DNA of 64,000 nt from assembly GCA_964591275.1 (NCBI GenBank), contig CAZQAE010000014.1, positions 12,389 through 76,388 of the forward strand. Reading direction: 5' to 3'. Below, in pieces: positions 35,572-44,335 of the stretch (positions are counted from its first letter, which is position 1; each line of letters opens with the position of its first letter). The DNA is from G963674685 sp964591275. Its GTDB lineage: Bacteria > Lernaellota > Lernaellaia > JACKCT01. The position numbers were made by a program, and so were the translations under genes. The notes beneath the pieces are model-generated. The model was given only the letters and a program-made list of their open reading frames with translations. It searched no databases and was not told the DNA's origin.

Positions 35572-37128
35572 TCAGGAGTCTTCCTCCACGCCGGAGTCTT
35601 CTTTGAGGTATTTGGGCAAGTCGTCTTTCATTCGCCGGTTCAGGGAGAAAAACGCCTTGGCGATGTTCCCGTCGAACTGGGATCCGGAGTTGCGCGCAAC
35701 CTCGCCTAGCGCGTTTTCGTGGGACATGGCGTTGCGATAAACGCGATCACTGGTCATCGCATCATAAGAATCGGCCAGAGTCAGAATGCGGACGAGCAGC
35801 GGTATGTCTTTGCCGATAAGTCCGTCCGGGTATCCGCGTCCGTCCCAGCGCTCATGGTGGTGTCGGATGATGGCTTTTTCTCTTGGCAACATACCGAGAG
35901 GATTAAGAATTTTTTCTCCGATCTTTGGATGCTGTTTGATGGCTTTAAATTCCTCATCGCTAAGAGGGCCTTTTTTAAGAAGTACAGCGTCGGATACGCC
36001 AATTTTTCCGATGTCGTGAAGCATTCCCGCGAACTGGAGCGTTTCGATTTGCTCACTTGAGCAACTCATCTCCTTGCCGATAAGAACGGACAGCTTGGTT
36101 ACGCGGGCGGAATGGTGGCGTGTATAGGGATCCTTTGCTTCAATGGTAATGACCAGGGAGCGTAGAGTTGCGATGAGATTATTGTATATTGTCTCGTAAA
36201 GAGCCTTGTTTTCTATGGATACACCGGCTTTTTTCAAAAGCAGTTTTGTGTAAGTGACGTCTTTTCCCGTGAAGCGTTCTTCATTGTCCTCGGCCAGCAA
36301 GAGAATGCCGAAAAATTCTTTGCGTACAAAAAAGGGAGCAAGAACCGCGCTTTTGGTCGAAATAGCGTTGTTGTCTGATGAATCCGTGAAAAACTGAAGC
36401 TCTTTCGGATCTGAAATAAGGATTGGCTGCTCGTCTTCAAAGAGCTGGTGTTGTATTTCATCCGGTATGACAATGATTCCAGGACGTATCGCCCTCTTTT
36501 CCTGAGGCGAAGTTTTATGAAGAATCATTTTGCTGTTTGCACTGTGACTACTGATGTAGTAGGAGGCGCTGCCGGCGTTGCAGGTTATTAATGAGATGTC
36601 GCAAAGCGCCTGGAATATTTCATCGGCCTCATTGAGATGTTCGAGAGAGTCGGCGATCGTGTAAAGGATCGAGATTTCCTCCAACTTGTTTTTCAAGTGC
36701 GTGTGGAGGTCCGACATATCCCCCAATTGCGATTTTAGGGACTGCGACTTTTTCGATAAGACATCATTGATGATCCCCTCCAGATATTCAAATTGAAAGG
36801 GCTTGGTAATGAAATCCACGGCTCCGAGTTTCATGGCGTCTATAGCCACACTCATGTCTCCGTAGCCAGTGATAACGATTATCGGATGATCGGGGAAATC
36901 CTTTTTCACCTCCCGGATAAACCTGATTCCGTTCATCTTGGGCATCATGATATCGGTGATGGTGATATCGACGTGGTTGCGCCGGAGTACATCCAGTCCT
37001 TGAAAACCGTTTTCAGCAATATAAGTATTCATCCCCTGGCGACGAAGAAAGGTTTCCAGGGAGGTACGTATGTGTTGATCATCCTCAACAATCAGGATGC
37101 AGTGACTTTTATCATTACTCAATGCCAT
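35572..37128 (-). CDS. response regulator with GAF and HD-GYP domains
   Basis: The 518-residue protein has a receiver domain (ILIVEDDQHIRTSLETFL, TDIMMPKMNG, TGYGDMSVAI), a short coiled coil, a GAF-like domain (about 150-310) and an HD-GYP phosphodiesterase domain. HDIGKIG lies near 372 and HHERWDGRGYPDGL follows, so the metal and signature residues are intact. It would break down cyclic di-GMP in response to phosphorylation. It is the distal gene of a minus-strand signalling run that includes a second regulator (15-base gap) and a hybrid kinase, its likely partner. Confidence 0.93.
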   Translation of the reverse strand: MALSNDKSHCILIVEDDQHIRTSLETFLRRQGMNTYIAENGFQGLDVLRRNHVDITITDIMMPKMNGIRFIREVKKDFPDHPIIVITGYGDMSVAIDAMKLGAVDFITKPFQFEYLEGIINDVLSKKSQSLKSQLGDMSDLHTHLKNKLEEISILYTIADSLEHLNEADEIFQALCDISLITCNAGSASYYISSHSANSKMILHKTSPQEKRAIRPGIIVIPDEIQHQLFEDEQPILISDPKELQFFTDSSDNNAISTKSAVLAPFFVRKEFFGILLLAEDNEERFTGKDVTYTKLLLKKAGVSIENKALYETIYNNLIATLRSLVITIEAKDPYTRHHSARVTKLSVLIGKEMSCSSEQIETLQFAGMLHDIGKIGVSDAVLLKKGPLSDEEFKAIKQHPKIGEKILNPLGMLPREKAIIRHHHERWDGRGYPDGLIGKDIPLLVRILTLADSYDAMTSDRVYRNAMSHENALGEVARNSGSQFDGNIAKAFFSLNRRMKDDLPKYLKEDSGVEEDS

Positions 37129-37142
37129 TTGATTGACTGAAC

Positions 37143-37853
37143 CTATGTTTCAAGGATTTGCTTTTTGAAGGTGTTGATGTCGTCTTTCAGGGTCAGATTC
37201 CGATCAAATTTGCCCGCCGCGAGGCCCCTTTGTTCTTGGCGCCCGATTTCCTTTTTTAATTCAACCGCTTTTGCCGGCTCTCCGGTCCGAATGGCCGTCT
37301 GGTTGCGAAGCACCTGTACTCCGTTGTAAATCTCCCGCTGCTTCCGATCGAGCTCATCGTCGATATCTTCAAGCGTCCTGGTAACCCGATTTCGGCTGTC
37401 CATCAGTGTCTTGATTTTTCCGTAAGCAGCCTGGAGTTTTTCCATGAGCAGCTTGTTCTCGCTGCGTAGAAACCGGCTTTCAATGGCGTTGGCCACTGTC
37501 AGCTTGATTTCCTCGAGTTGAAAGGGTTTCGTGATGTAATCATAGGCGCCTTCCTTGATGGCGGCCAGCGCCGTGTCCAGCGAGGCGTATCCAGTAATAA
37601 GAATCACCATGACGTCGGAATCAAGTTTCTTTGCTGTCTTCAGGACTTCAATGCCTCCGGCTCGGGGCATCATGATGTCGGAAAGAATGACGTCAAAGGG
37701 CATCCTTTTCACCAAATCGATAGCATGAAGACCATCTTCCGCCGTTTCGACGAGGTAACCCTCGTCCGAAAGCGTTCTTCGCAGCAATACCCGAAATATT
37801 TCCTCGTCGTCAGCGACGAGCAATCGGGTTTTCTTTTTACGGTCGTTTAACAT
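37143..37853 (-). CDS. receiver-domain response regulator with coiled-coil output
   Basis: The 236-residue protein has a typical receiver (LLVADDEEIFRVLLRRTL, phospho-Asp in VILSDIMMPR, ITGYASLDTALAAIKEG, TKPFQLEE) followed by about 110 residues of predicted coiled coil and no DNA-binding or catalytic domain. Its receiver resembles that of the adjacent HD-GYP protein. It may act by protein contact, in the manner of stand-alone regulators of motility. GAGATC lies before the ATG, a weak ribosome site. Confidence 0.88.
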   Translation of the reverse strand: MLNDRKKKTRLLVADDEEIFRVLLRRTLSDEGYLVETAEDGLHAIDLVKRMPFDVILSDIMMPRAGGIEVLKTAKKLDSDVMVILITGYASLDTALAAIKEGAYDYITKPFQLEEIKLTVANAIESRFLRSENKLLMEKLQAAYGKIKTLMDSRNRVTRTLEDIDDELDRKQREIYNGVQVLRNQTAIRTGEPAKAVELKKEIGRQEQRGLAAGKFDRNLTLKDDINTFKKQILET

Positions 37854-37889
37854 GTCAGGATCTCATCGATACAGGCGAAGAAAAAATTG

Positions 37890-38114
37890 CTATTTAGTTG
37901 TTTTCAAGCTTTTATAGGTTTGTTCCTTATACGATTTGACGGCATCGTCGCCGATTCTGTCCAGAAGTCCGCGTTGCTTTCCTTCTGCGGAAATGGTGAC
38001 AACTTCCGACCCGAGATTGGACAAACCACTGGAAGAGCCATCCCGATCCCTTGATCGAAGCTGCTTATTGTATTTGTTCAGCACTTGCTGAATCTGACTG
38101 ACTTGCATTGGCAT
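37890..38114 (-). CDS. FlgM-like small protein
   Basis: The product is 74 residues, starting MPMQVSQIQQVLNKYNKQLR and ending in a basic helix (RIGDDAVKSYKEQTYK). The layout, a short N-terminal QxxLxxYxxQL motif and a central SxEGKQRGLLDRI stretch, resembles FlgM-type or DVU0524-type small flagellar regulators of deltaproteobacteria. The similarity is by pattern only. The start at 38114 has GGGAG upstream; a longer frame opens at 38153. Nearby sugar-nucleotide and Maf genes support a flagellar link. Confidence 0.55.
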   Translation of the reverse strand: MPMQVSQIQQVLNKYNKQLRSRDRDGSSSGLSNLGSEVVTISAEGKQRGLLDRIGDDAVKSYKEQTYKSLKTTK

Positions 38115-38235
38115 CGCGTCTCTCCCTTCGCCGAACTCACCCTCATCAACCATCTTATCGGCTAAAAATGGCCATTCCTTTATCTATATCTTGGGCAAGG
38201 AGCAATAGAGGCCGCAAACATATGGTATATTTGAG

Positions 38236-38862
38236 TTACTCGCCATTTAAATGGTTTTGAGTCTGGGCCAGATACTCACTGAAATCTGAGAAAATTTCAC
38301 TGAATTCATATTCCAGAAGGTCCGCCAACATGACCCAATCCGAATCCTCCTGAAAAGTGATCGTCTCTTCGGCCACATCGTGAAAGCGTTTCCAAATTTC
38401 ATCAAATCGATCGTTATTCACCGTGCCGGCCATATTCAGGATGTGTTCCTGAAGCTGAAACAGGTAGCCCAGGGTTTCCTCAATATTTGTGATGAGACTC
38501 GAATATGACTCGTTGGCGTCCGCAAGTTTCTGGCTTCGAAACAGCTCGGCGATTCGTTTTGAATCCTCAGCCAGATTCCGGCAGCTTTCCCCCCCGCCAT
38601 CAAGGGATTCCTTCAATACATCGAGAGCCCGCTTTGTGCTGATTTTCAATTCGCCGATTGAGGAAAAATCGAACGCGGCGCCCTTAATCTTCTCATCTTC
38701 AAGTTCGTGGTTATTCCCATCGATTTCAATGCTTAAAACTATTTGGTCTTCGGCAATAAGCTTTGAATCATAAGCGGCGTTCAGCAAATCGTGAATACTG
38801 CGCGCCCCGGTCGCAAGATCGCTGACGGCGTCGATCAGTTTGTCGTTTATAAGCAGTTTCAT
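38236..38862 (-). CDS. hypothetical helical protein
   Basis: The 208-residue acidic protein has an N-terminal ubiquitin- or thiamine-S-like stretch (MKLLINDKLIDAVSDLATGA and VLSIEIDGNNHELEDEK) followed by a long helical region (residues 70-205) rich in Glu, Leu and Phe. I do not recognise a family. Its place between the FlgM-like gene and the hybrid kinase suggests a role in the same motility or signalling set. AAAGGAT precedes the ATG at some distance. Confidence 0.65.
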   Translation of the reverse strand: MKLLINDKLIDAVSDLATGARSIHDLLNAAYDSKLIAEDQIVLSIEIDGNNHELEDEKIKGAAFDFSSIGELKISTKRALDVLKESLDGGGESCRNLAEDSKRIAELFRSQKLADANESYSSLITNIEETLGYLFQLQEHILNMAGTVNNDRFDEIWKRFHDVAEETITFQEDSDWVMLADLLEYEFSEIFSDFSEYLAQTQNHLNGE

Positions 38863-38913
38863 CGTTTAAATAATCCTTTCGCGAAAAACCTTTACTATGC
38901 CCTTTCGCTCAAT

Positions 38914-40542
38914 TTAGTTTGAGGGACCAGGCGCCAAATCGGCTTGTCGGCCGGCCATGATGAATTTTGCAAGAATCCTCCGAATCTGGATCAGGTCGAA
39001 TGGCTTGCTTATGACATCCAAACCCAACCCCTTGATCTTGCGAGCGTAATCCTTGTATTCATCCCCCGCTTTCCCGGTTATCATAAGAAACTTTATCGTT
39101 GGATGGTCCTGCAGCAATTCGTGATAGACTTCCAGGCCGGATAATCCGGGCATCTGCGCGTCAACAATTGCAATATCCGGCTCGAAGTGCCTCGCTCGTT
39201 CCACGGCGGCAAAACCGTTCGTCTCGACTTGAACTTCGTGCCCGTCTGTGAGCAGAGTATCTTTGAGCAAATTCCTAATAACCGCTTCGTCGTCCACAAC
39301 AAGAATCCTGACGCTTGTTTTCTCCGGCTCTATAAAATCCGACAGTGTTGTGTTTTTCATTCTGGGTTGTAATTCTTCAACTGTATTCGTCGGCAGCGTT
39401 ATCGTAAAAGTCGTCCCCATGCCCACGCAGCTGCTGACCGATATTTCTCCACCAAGCTTCTTGACAATGCCGTAGCACACGGACAGGCCCAGGCCGCTTC
39501 CAGTCATGTTGCCCATTCCGATGGAGCCTTTGGTCGTGTAAAAGGGATCAAAAATTTGCTCGATCACATCGGCGCTTATCCCGGCGCCCGTGTCCTGAAC
39601 CATAATGTGAACATTGTCGTCTAAGGCTTGAGCGTTGATGGACAGTCGCCCCCCGTTATTTTCCATCATGGCATGCATGGCGTTGATGCACAGGTTCAAA
39701 AGAACTTGCTGTAATTCCGCAACGTCGGTGTTGAGAATACAATTATTGGCTATGTCGATCTGAACGTCGATATCACTCTTTTTCAATTCACGTTCGATAA
39801 GCGCAATAACTTCCGCAACAAGATGCCCCAGTGCGATAGACTCGATTTTATCCGGTTCACGCCGGGCGAAGGACAGGAGATTGCCAATGATTTCCTGAGC
39901 CCGCTGGCCCACTTCGAAAATCACTGTGTTGCACTTGCGATAGTCCTTGATATTGTCGGTGCCCTGAGCGAGTTGCGCGTAACCGAGTATGCCACCGAGA
40001 AGGTTGTTAAACTCATGCGCAACGCCTCGCGCGAGCGTGCCAATGCCCGCCATTCGATTCGATTGCGAAAGTTTGTTCTTTAATTCCTCCACATCAAGCT
40101 CGCCGATAATAATGATGATAAAGGCGAACTCCCCGAGATGAACAACACTTTTGGGAATCACCGCGCAGCTGAGATTGATGTCTTTTCCTTGCGGAGACTT
40201 ACAACAAATTGCAATTTGCCGAAGCTGGGGCTGCTTATCCGCAAGAAATAGTTTCGTGGATAATATTTCCTCGGCATGGTATCCAAAAAGATCGTCGCCC
40301 GTTCGCCCCAATAACTTTTCCGCGATTTTGTTGGTGTAACCGATCTTTCCGTCGGCATCCGTCACCATCAGACCCAAGGGCAGCTCATCGGCGACCTGTA
40401 CTTGCAGCGCAAATAAACGGGTCAGCTCTGCTTCGTGGCTTCGCCGGATTTCCTGTATGTATTCCTCAACGGCGCCCAGGACCTTTTTATCCTGAATAAT
40501 CGACGACAAATCAGTTAGTTTTGTTTTTTTCTTTGCTGCCAT
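38914..40542 (-). CDS. PAS hybrid histidine kinase with C-terminal receiver
   Basis: The 542-residue cytoplasmic protein carries a PAS domain (LPLGLMVTDADGKIGYTNKIA), HisKA with GVAHEFNNLLGGILGYAQLA (His near 177), HATPase (DTGAGISADVIEQIFDPFYT, GSGLGLSVCYGIV) and a C-terminal receiver (RILVVDDEAVIRNLL, phospho-Asp in IAIVDAQMPG). No membrane helix is visible. It probably feeds the two response regulators downstream on the same strand. Its start abuts the stop of the epimerase gene upstream. Confidence 0.92.
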   Translation of the reverse strand: MAAKKKTKLTDLSSIIQDKKVLGAVEEYIQEIRRSHEAELTRLFALQVQVADELPLGLMVTDADGKIGYTNKIAEKLLGRTGDDLFGYHAEEILSTKLFLADKQPQLRQIAICCKSPQGKDINLSCAVIPKSVVHLGEFAFIIIIIGELDVEELKNKLSQSNRMAGIGTLARGVAHEFNNLLGGILGYAQLAQGTDNIKDYRKCNTVIFEVGQRAQEIIGNLLSFARREPDKIESIALGHLVAEVIALIERELKKSDIDVQIDIANNCILNTDVAELQQVLLNLCINAMHAMMENNGGRLSINAQALDDNVHIMVQDTGAGISADVIEQIFDPFYTTKGSIGMGNMTGSGLGLSVCYGIVKKLGGEISVSSCVGMGTTFTITLPTNTVEELQPRMKNTTLSDFIEPEKTSVRILVVDDEAVIRNLLKDTLLTDGHEVQVETNGFAAVERARHFEPDIAIVDAQMPGLSGLEVYHELLQDHPTIKFLMITGKAGDEYKDYARKIKGLGLDVISKPFDLIQIRRILAKFIMAGRQADLAPGPSN

Positions 40543-41511
40543 TTAATTTCCTCGTTCTGCAATCCATTCAAATGTGCGCCTGATGCCGCTTGCCAGCGAC
40601 ACTTCGGGAGACCAGCCGATGAGAGATTCAGCCAGTGTACTGTCGCATTTCAGTTTCATGATTTCGCTTTGGGGATGAATGTGGTCCACATGCCGGATTT
40701 TTGCATGGTCCGGGCAGATCATCGCCGCCAGATCGTTTATCGTCACATCGCTGCCGTAGCCGGCGTTGAGCACGCGCCCCTCGCAATCCTTGCTATAGCC
40801 GGCTTCGACGATGAATCTCGCGCAATCCGTGACGAATAGGAGATCGCGAGTCTGCGTTCCATCGCCGTAAATGTTGAGGGTTTCGCCTCGAAGTTCCTTT
40901 TCGCAAAAAATACTGACCACGCCTCCTTCACCGGTGGATTTCTGAAACGGGCCGTAAGTATTAAAGGGGCGCAGGATCACCACCGGAAGACCGTAGGCGT
41001 GGAAGTGGCCGAGAACCATGTTTTCGCCAGCCAGTTTGTCTGCGGCGTATGGCGAAGCCGGTTTGACCGGATCGCTTTCGGCGATTCCCGATTCGTTGCG
41101 GCATTTGTCGTAAACCATGCATGTACTGGTGAACACAAATCGGGAGTCGTATGCTCGGGCCATTTCCAGAAGCTCAAATGTGCCCACCACGTCGGAATGA
41201 AAAACCTTGCTCGGATCGTCGATGGACTCCTGAACATTGATGCATGCCGCCAGGTGAAACACGGTTTTGAACTGGTATTCCGCGAAAAGCTCAGCGATGA
41301 GTTTGACGTCATTAATATCGCCTTCAACGAACCGGACGAAGCGCTCATGGTCGGCAAATTCGGCGATATTTTCCAGACTCCCGTTGTACAGGTTGTCCAG
41401 GACCACGACCTTTTTTAGGAGAGGCGATTTTTTCAAAAGGCAATCCACCACATGGCGACCGATAAATCCCGCGCCGCCGGTGACGAGAACGAATTCGTTC
41501 CTATCCTTCAT
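40543..41511 (-). CDS. NAD-dependent sugar-nucleotide epimerase/dehydratase
   Basis: The 322-residue extended SDR has VTGGAGFIGRHVVDCLL (NAD binding), HLAACINVQESIDDP, the catalytic STCMVYDKCRN region with Ser/Thr and a displaced Tyr, and SPYAADKLAGENMV, the YxxxK active site. It resembles UDP-glucose 4-epimerase-like enzymes that prepare sugars for glycans. The start at 41511 overlaps the end of the dehydratase gene by 11 bases, so the two are co-translated. With the Maf gene nearby it probably supplies a flagellin or capsule sugar. Confidence 0.88.
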   Translation of the reverse strand: MKDRNEFVLVTGGAGFIGRHVVDCLLKKSPLLKKVVVLDNLYNGSLENIAEFADHERFVRFVEGDINDVKLIAELFAEYQFKTVFHLAACINVQESIDDPSKVFHSDVVGTFELLEMARAYDSRFVFTSTCMVYDKCRNESGIAESDPVKPASPYAADKLAGENMVLGHFHAYGLPVVILRPFNTYGPFQKSTGEGGVVSIFCEKELRGETLNIYGDGTQTRDLLFVTDCARFIVEAGYSKDCEGRVLNAGYGSDVTINDLAAMICPDHAKIRHVDHIHPQSEIMKLKCDSTLAESLIGWSPEVSLASGIRRTFEWIAERGN

Positions 41512-42631
41512 TGAGCGTCTCCATGATGCCGCCGTTGATATCATCGGGCGAGACAGGTTTGCCGCTGCGTATGCCGTTGAGCAGATTGGGATTGTTCAGA
41601 ATATCTTCCGATTTCAGCAAAGACTTGATTTCTTCCACGCGCAAGGGGGCATCGCTTAAGCTTGTGTAAGCGCCGGTCGCAATGGGTTTGGCCCCTTCGA
41701 TGTGGCAGTCCCGCTCACCAATTTGCGGCATAACGACAAAATAAGACCCGATGTCGACTGTGCGCGAAGACTCTTCTTCGGTGACGATTTCCTCATACAG
41801 TTTTTCGCCGGCTCGTGGACCGATGATATTGATCGGGGGCGCGCTGAAATCTTTATGCTCGCCAAGCATTTCCATGAGAGCGGCCGCCAGATCGCCGATA
41901 CGGACTACGGGCATCTTCCTGACAAATGTCTCACCGCCCCGCGCGTCTTTGCAGGCCCTCAGGATCAGTTCGAGAGATTCCTTGAAGCTGATGATAAATC
42001 GGGTCATGTTTTCGTCAGTGATGTTGATGGGATAACCGGATTTGATGCGGTGAACGAAAGTCGGGATGACCGAGCCGGAACTGCCCAGCACGTTGCCGAA
42101 ACGAACGGAGCAAAAGATTGTGGAATGCGATCCCTTGGAGACTTCGGCGGCGGCCATGAGTTTCTCCGCCATGAGTTTGCTCGCTCCCATGGCGTTGCTG
42201 GGATTGACCGCTTTGTCGGTGCTGGTGAAAATCACTTTTTGGACCTGCGCGGTCAGAGCCGCATCAATAACGTTCTGCGTGCCGTTGATATTTGTTTTGA
42301 TGGCCTCGAAGGGATTGTATTCGCAGCTCTCCACATGCTTCAAAGCCGCCAGATGGAAGACGATTTCCACATTCTCCATCGCGCGCTTGAGCCTCGGATA
42401 ATCCCGCACATCGCCGATGAAAAAACGGACATTGTTTAGCGACCGGAATTCCTCCCGTAAGTAAAACTGCTTCTGCTCGTCACGGCTGAAGATTCTAAGA
42501 ACCTTCGGACGCAAAGGCAAAAGGGCCTTGAGCAGTTCGTAGCCTACAGTCCCCGAGCCGCCGGTGATCATAATCGTCCGGCCTTCGATTACGGATCGAA
42601 AAGATTCGAAAGGCGTTTTCATGTTTGGCAT
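41501..42631 (-). CDS. UDP-N-acetylglucosamine 4,6-dehydratase family (PseB/CapD-like)
   Basis: The 376-residue protein shows the CapD/PseB pattern: IMITGGSGTVGYELLKALL, FFIGDVRDYPRLKRAM, FHLAALKHVESCEYNP, STDKAVNPSNAMGASKLMAE (the Met-x-x-x-Lys site of this subgroup) and RFGNVLGSSGSVIP. Family members begin pseudaminic or related sugar pathways, often for flagellin. The C-terminal 60 residues extend beyond PseB and include SPDDINGG. It shares an operon with the downstream epimerase. The divergent Maf gene 171 bases away fits flagellin glycosylation, an inference from context. Confidence 0.88.
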   Translation of the reverse strand: MPNMKTPFESFRSVIEGRTIMITGGSGTVGYELLKALLPLRPKVLRIFSRDEQKQFYLREEFRSLNNVRFFIGDVRDYPRLKRAMENVEIVFHLAALKHVESCEYNPFEAIKTNINGTQNVIDAALTAQVQKVIFTSTDKAVNPSNAMGASKLMAEKLMAAAEVSKGSHSTIFCSVRFGNVLGSSGSVIPTFVHRIKSGYPINITDENMTRFIISFKESLELILRACKDARGGETFVRKMPVVRIGDLAAALMEMLGEHKDFSAPPINIIGPRAGEKLYEEIVTEEESSRTVDIGSYFVVMPQIGERDCHIEGAKPIATGAYTSLSDAPLRVEEIKSLLKSEDILNNPNLLNGIRSGKPVSPDDINGGIMETLNEG

Positions 42632-42802
42632 TTCTCACTTTAGTATTTAGGTATCCAAATCCCCATTGGACCATTATATTGTCTACGGAAAAGAAGGCGA
42701 CAATGCAAACAGGTTTTAATGCAAACAGCCTGAAAATTTATTAAAAAAAGATCGTCATCGTGATCTAAGTCTTTTTGAGAAACAAAAACGGCGGCAAAAA
42801 AC

Positions 42803-44209
42803 ATGGATCCGATCAAGACGCGTTGGCCCCGTATTTATAAGGCTTTTCAAAACACTGAGCCTGCCTCATGGACGGTTGCGGCGCGGGGGAAAACCATACG
42901 ACTGATCGATTTGGACCGCAAAGCCGTGACCCTGTGCAGTCCTCGCAACCCTGATTCCGAAGCACGAAGCGCCATCAAAGCGCAAGCTGGTCAATTTCCA
43001 CCCAGCCCGCTTGTTCTTATCGGCGTCGGCGTCGGACATCGAATCAAGGCCGCCCTCGAAATGACGCCTGCCGATGGCCGCGTTGTCGCCGTCATCCTCA
43101 ATCGCCCGGCATTTCTGTCAGGCATCAAGGAAAATTTGTTATCCGAGGCTCTGCGGGATGAAAGATTGGAATTGGTTCTCGGCGATCAAAAAGGAATTGT
43201 GGAGCTTTCCCGGATTCTCGATGAGCCAAAGGGCGCGGTAGTTATTCACGGACCCGCCATGCGCGTTGCCGAGGATTTCGCCGCGGACGCCGTGAGACTC
43301 GCTCAAAATATTTCCACATACGGCCATGCCTCGTCGAAACTCATGCACGCCATTCGCGATAACTACCGTGCAAATTTGAAACACCTTTGCATGGATACCC
43401 CTCTTAGGGTTCTGCGCAATCTTGCCCAAGGAATGCCGGTCGCCATTGTCGGCGCCGGTCCGTCTTTAGAGTCCGCCGCGAAGGAATTGGGCAATTATCG
43501 AAATAAGCTGTTTGTCATATGCGTGGAAGCGGCGATCGCTCCGCTGCATCGAATGGGCCTGAGCGCTGATCTGGCGGTTTCCGTTGATCCCTTCAAGCAC
43601 AACGCCAGGCAGTGCCGCACGCTGCCCGAATATCCGCCCCTTGTTTATATGCCCTCCGTGCATCCCGAAGTGCCGGAGAATTGGGAAAATACACGGATTG
43701 TCGCGCTGCCCAAAGGCGACCGGTTGGCCGAAGCGATGGACCGGGAATTGGGCGTGGGTCTTTTAAACAGCGGCGGGATTGTTGGCACGGCGGCAATGGC
43801 CCTGGCCGATTATCTTGGAGGAAATCCGCTGATTCTCGTCGGAATGGATCTCGCTTTCACGCATGACAAATCCCACGCATTTCGCCGTGATAAAGCTGTC
43901 GAGGCCAAAGAATCTCCTTATCTCACAAAAGTTGCGGCCATCGGCGGCGGCACAGTTCTGACAAACGCAACCTTCAAAAGGGCCATCGCCTGGTTCGAAC
44001 TTTTCGCCAATGGGCGCCCGCCCGGCTCGTGCATCGACGCCGGCGCCGCAGGAGCTTTAAAGCAGGGGTACGCGCTTATGGGGCTGGGTGAGGCCATTTT
44101 GAATGAAGTGGAAATGAAAGTTCCCCTGATTCCGCCGTGCAGGCCCTTGGCTCTTGATAACGAGAAGATTCAACGTCTTTTTAATGAATTCGAGAGTAAA
44201 TTTGCATAA
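42803..44209 (+). CDS. Maf-type motility-associated glycosyltransferase (DUF115)
   Basis: The 468-residue protein contains the DUF115/MAF core: GVGVGHRIKAAL near residue 75, VAIVGAGPSLESAAKEL near 215, VCVEAAIAPLHRMGLSADLAV, VSVDPF and LILVGMDLAFTHDKSHAF. Maf proteins transfer nonulosonic acids to flagellin. Its divergent position from PseB-like and epimerase genes is the classic arrangement, although no flagellin gene is in the window. AAAAAAC precedes the ATG with no clear ribosome site. Confidence 0.87.
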   Translation: MDPIKTRWPRIYKAFQNTEPASWTVAARGKTIRLIDLDRKAVTLCSPRNPDSEARSAIKAQAGQFPPSPLVLIGVGVGHRIKAALEMTPADGRVVAVILNRPAFLSGIKENLLSEALRDERLELVLGDQKGIVELSRILDEPKGAVVIHGPAMRVAEDFAADAVRLAQNISTYGHASSKLMHAIRDNYRANLKHLCMDTPLRVLRNLAQGMPVAIVGAGPSLESAAKELGNYRNKLFVICVEAAIAPLHRMGLSADLAVSVDPFKHNARQCRTLPEYPPLVYMPSVHPEVPENWENTRIVALPKGDRLAEAMDRELGVGLLNSGGIVGTAAMALADYLGGNPLILVGMDLAFTHDKSHAFRRDKAVEAKESPYLTKVAAIGGGTVLTNATFKRAIAWFELFANGRPPGSCIDAGAAGALKQGYALMGLGEAILNEVEMKVPLIPPCRPLALDNEKIQRLFNEFESKFA

Positions 44210-44335
44210 GTCTAATGGGAAATTTCGTTTCATTATCCAACACAAATGGCGTTAAGCTTAGGCTCATTACTGACAAATCCGCAAAAGGTGATTATCCTTT
44301 ATACTGGCTAATAAAGGCCTGGCGCGAGGTGAGAG

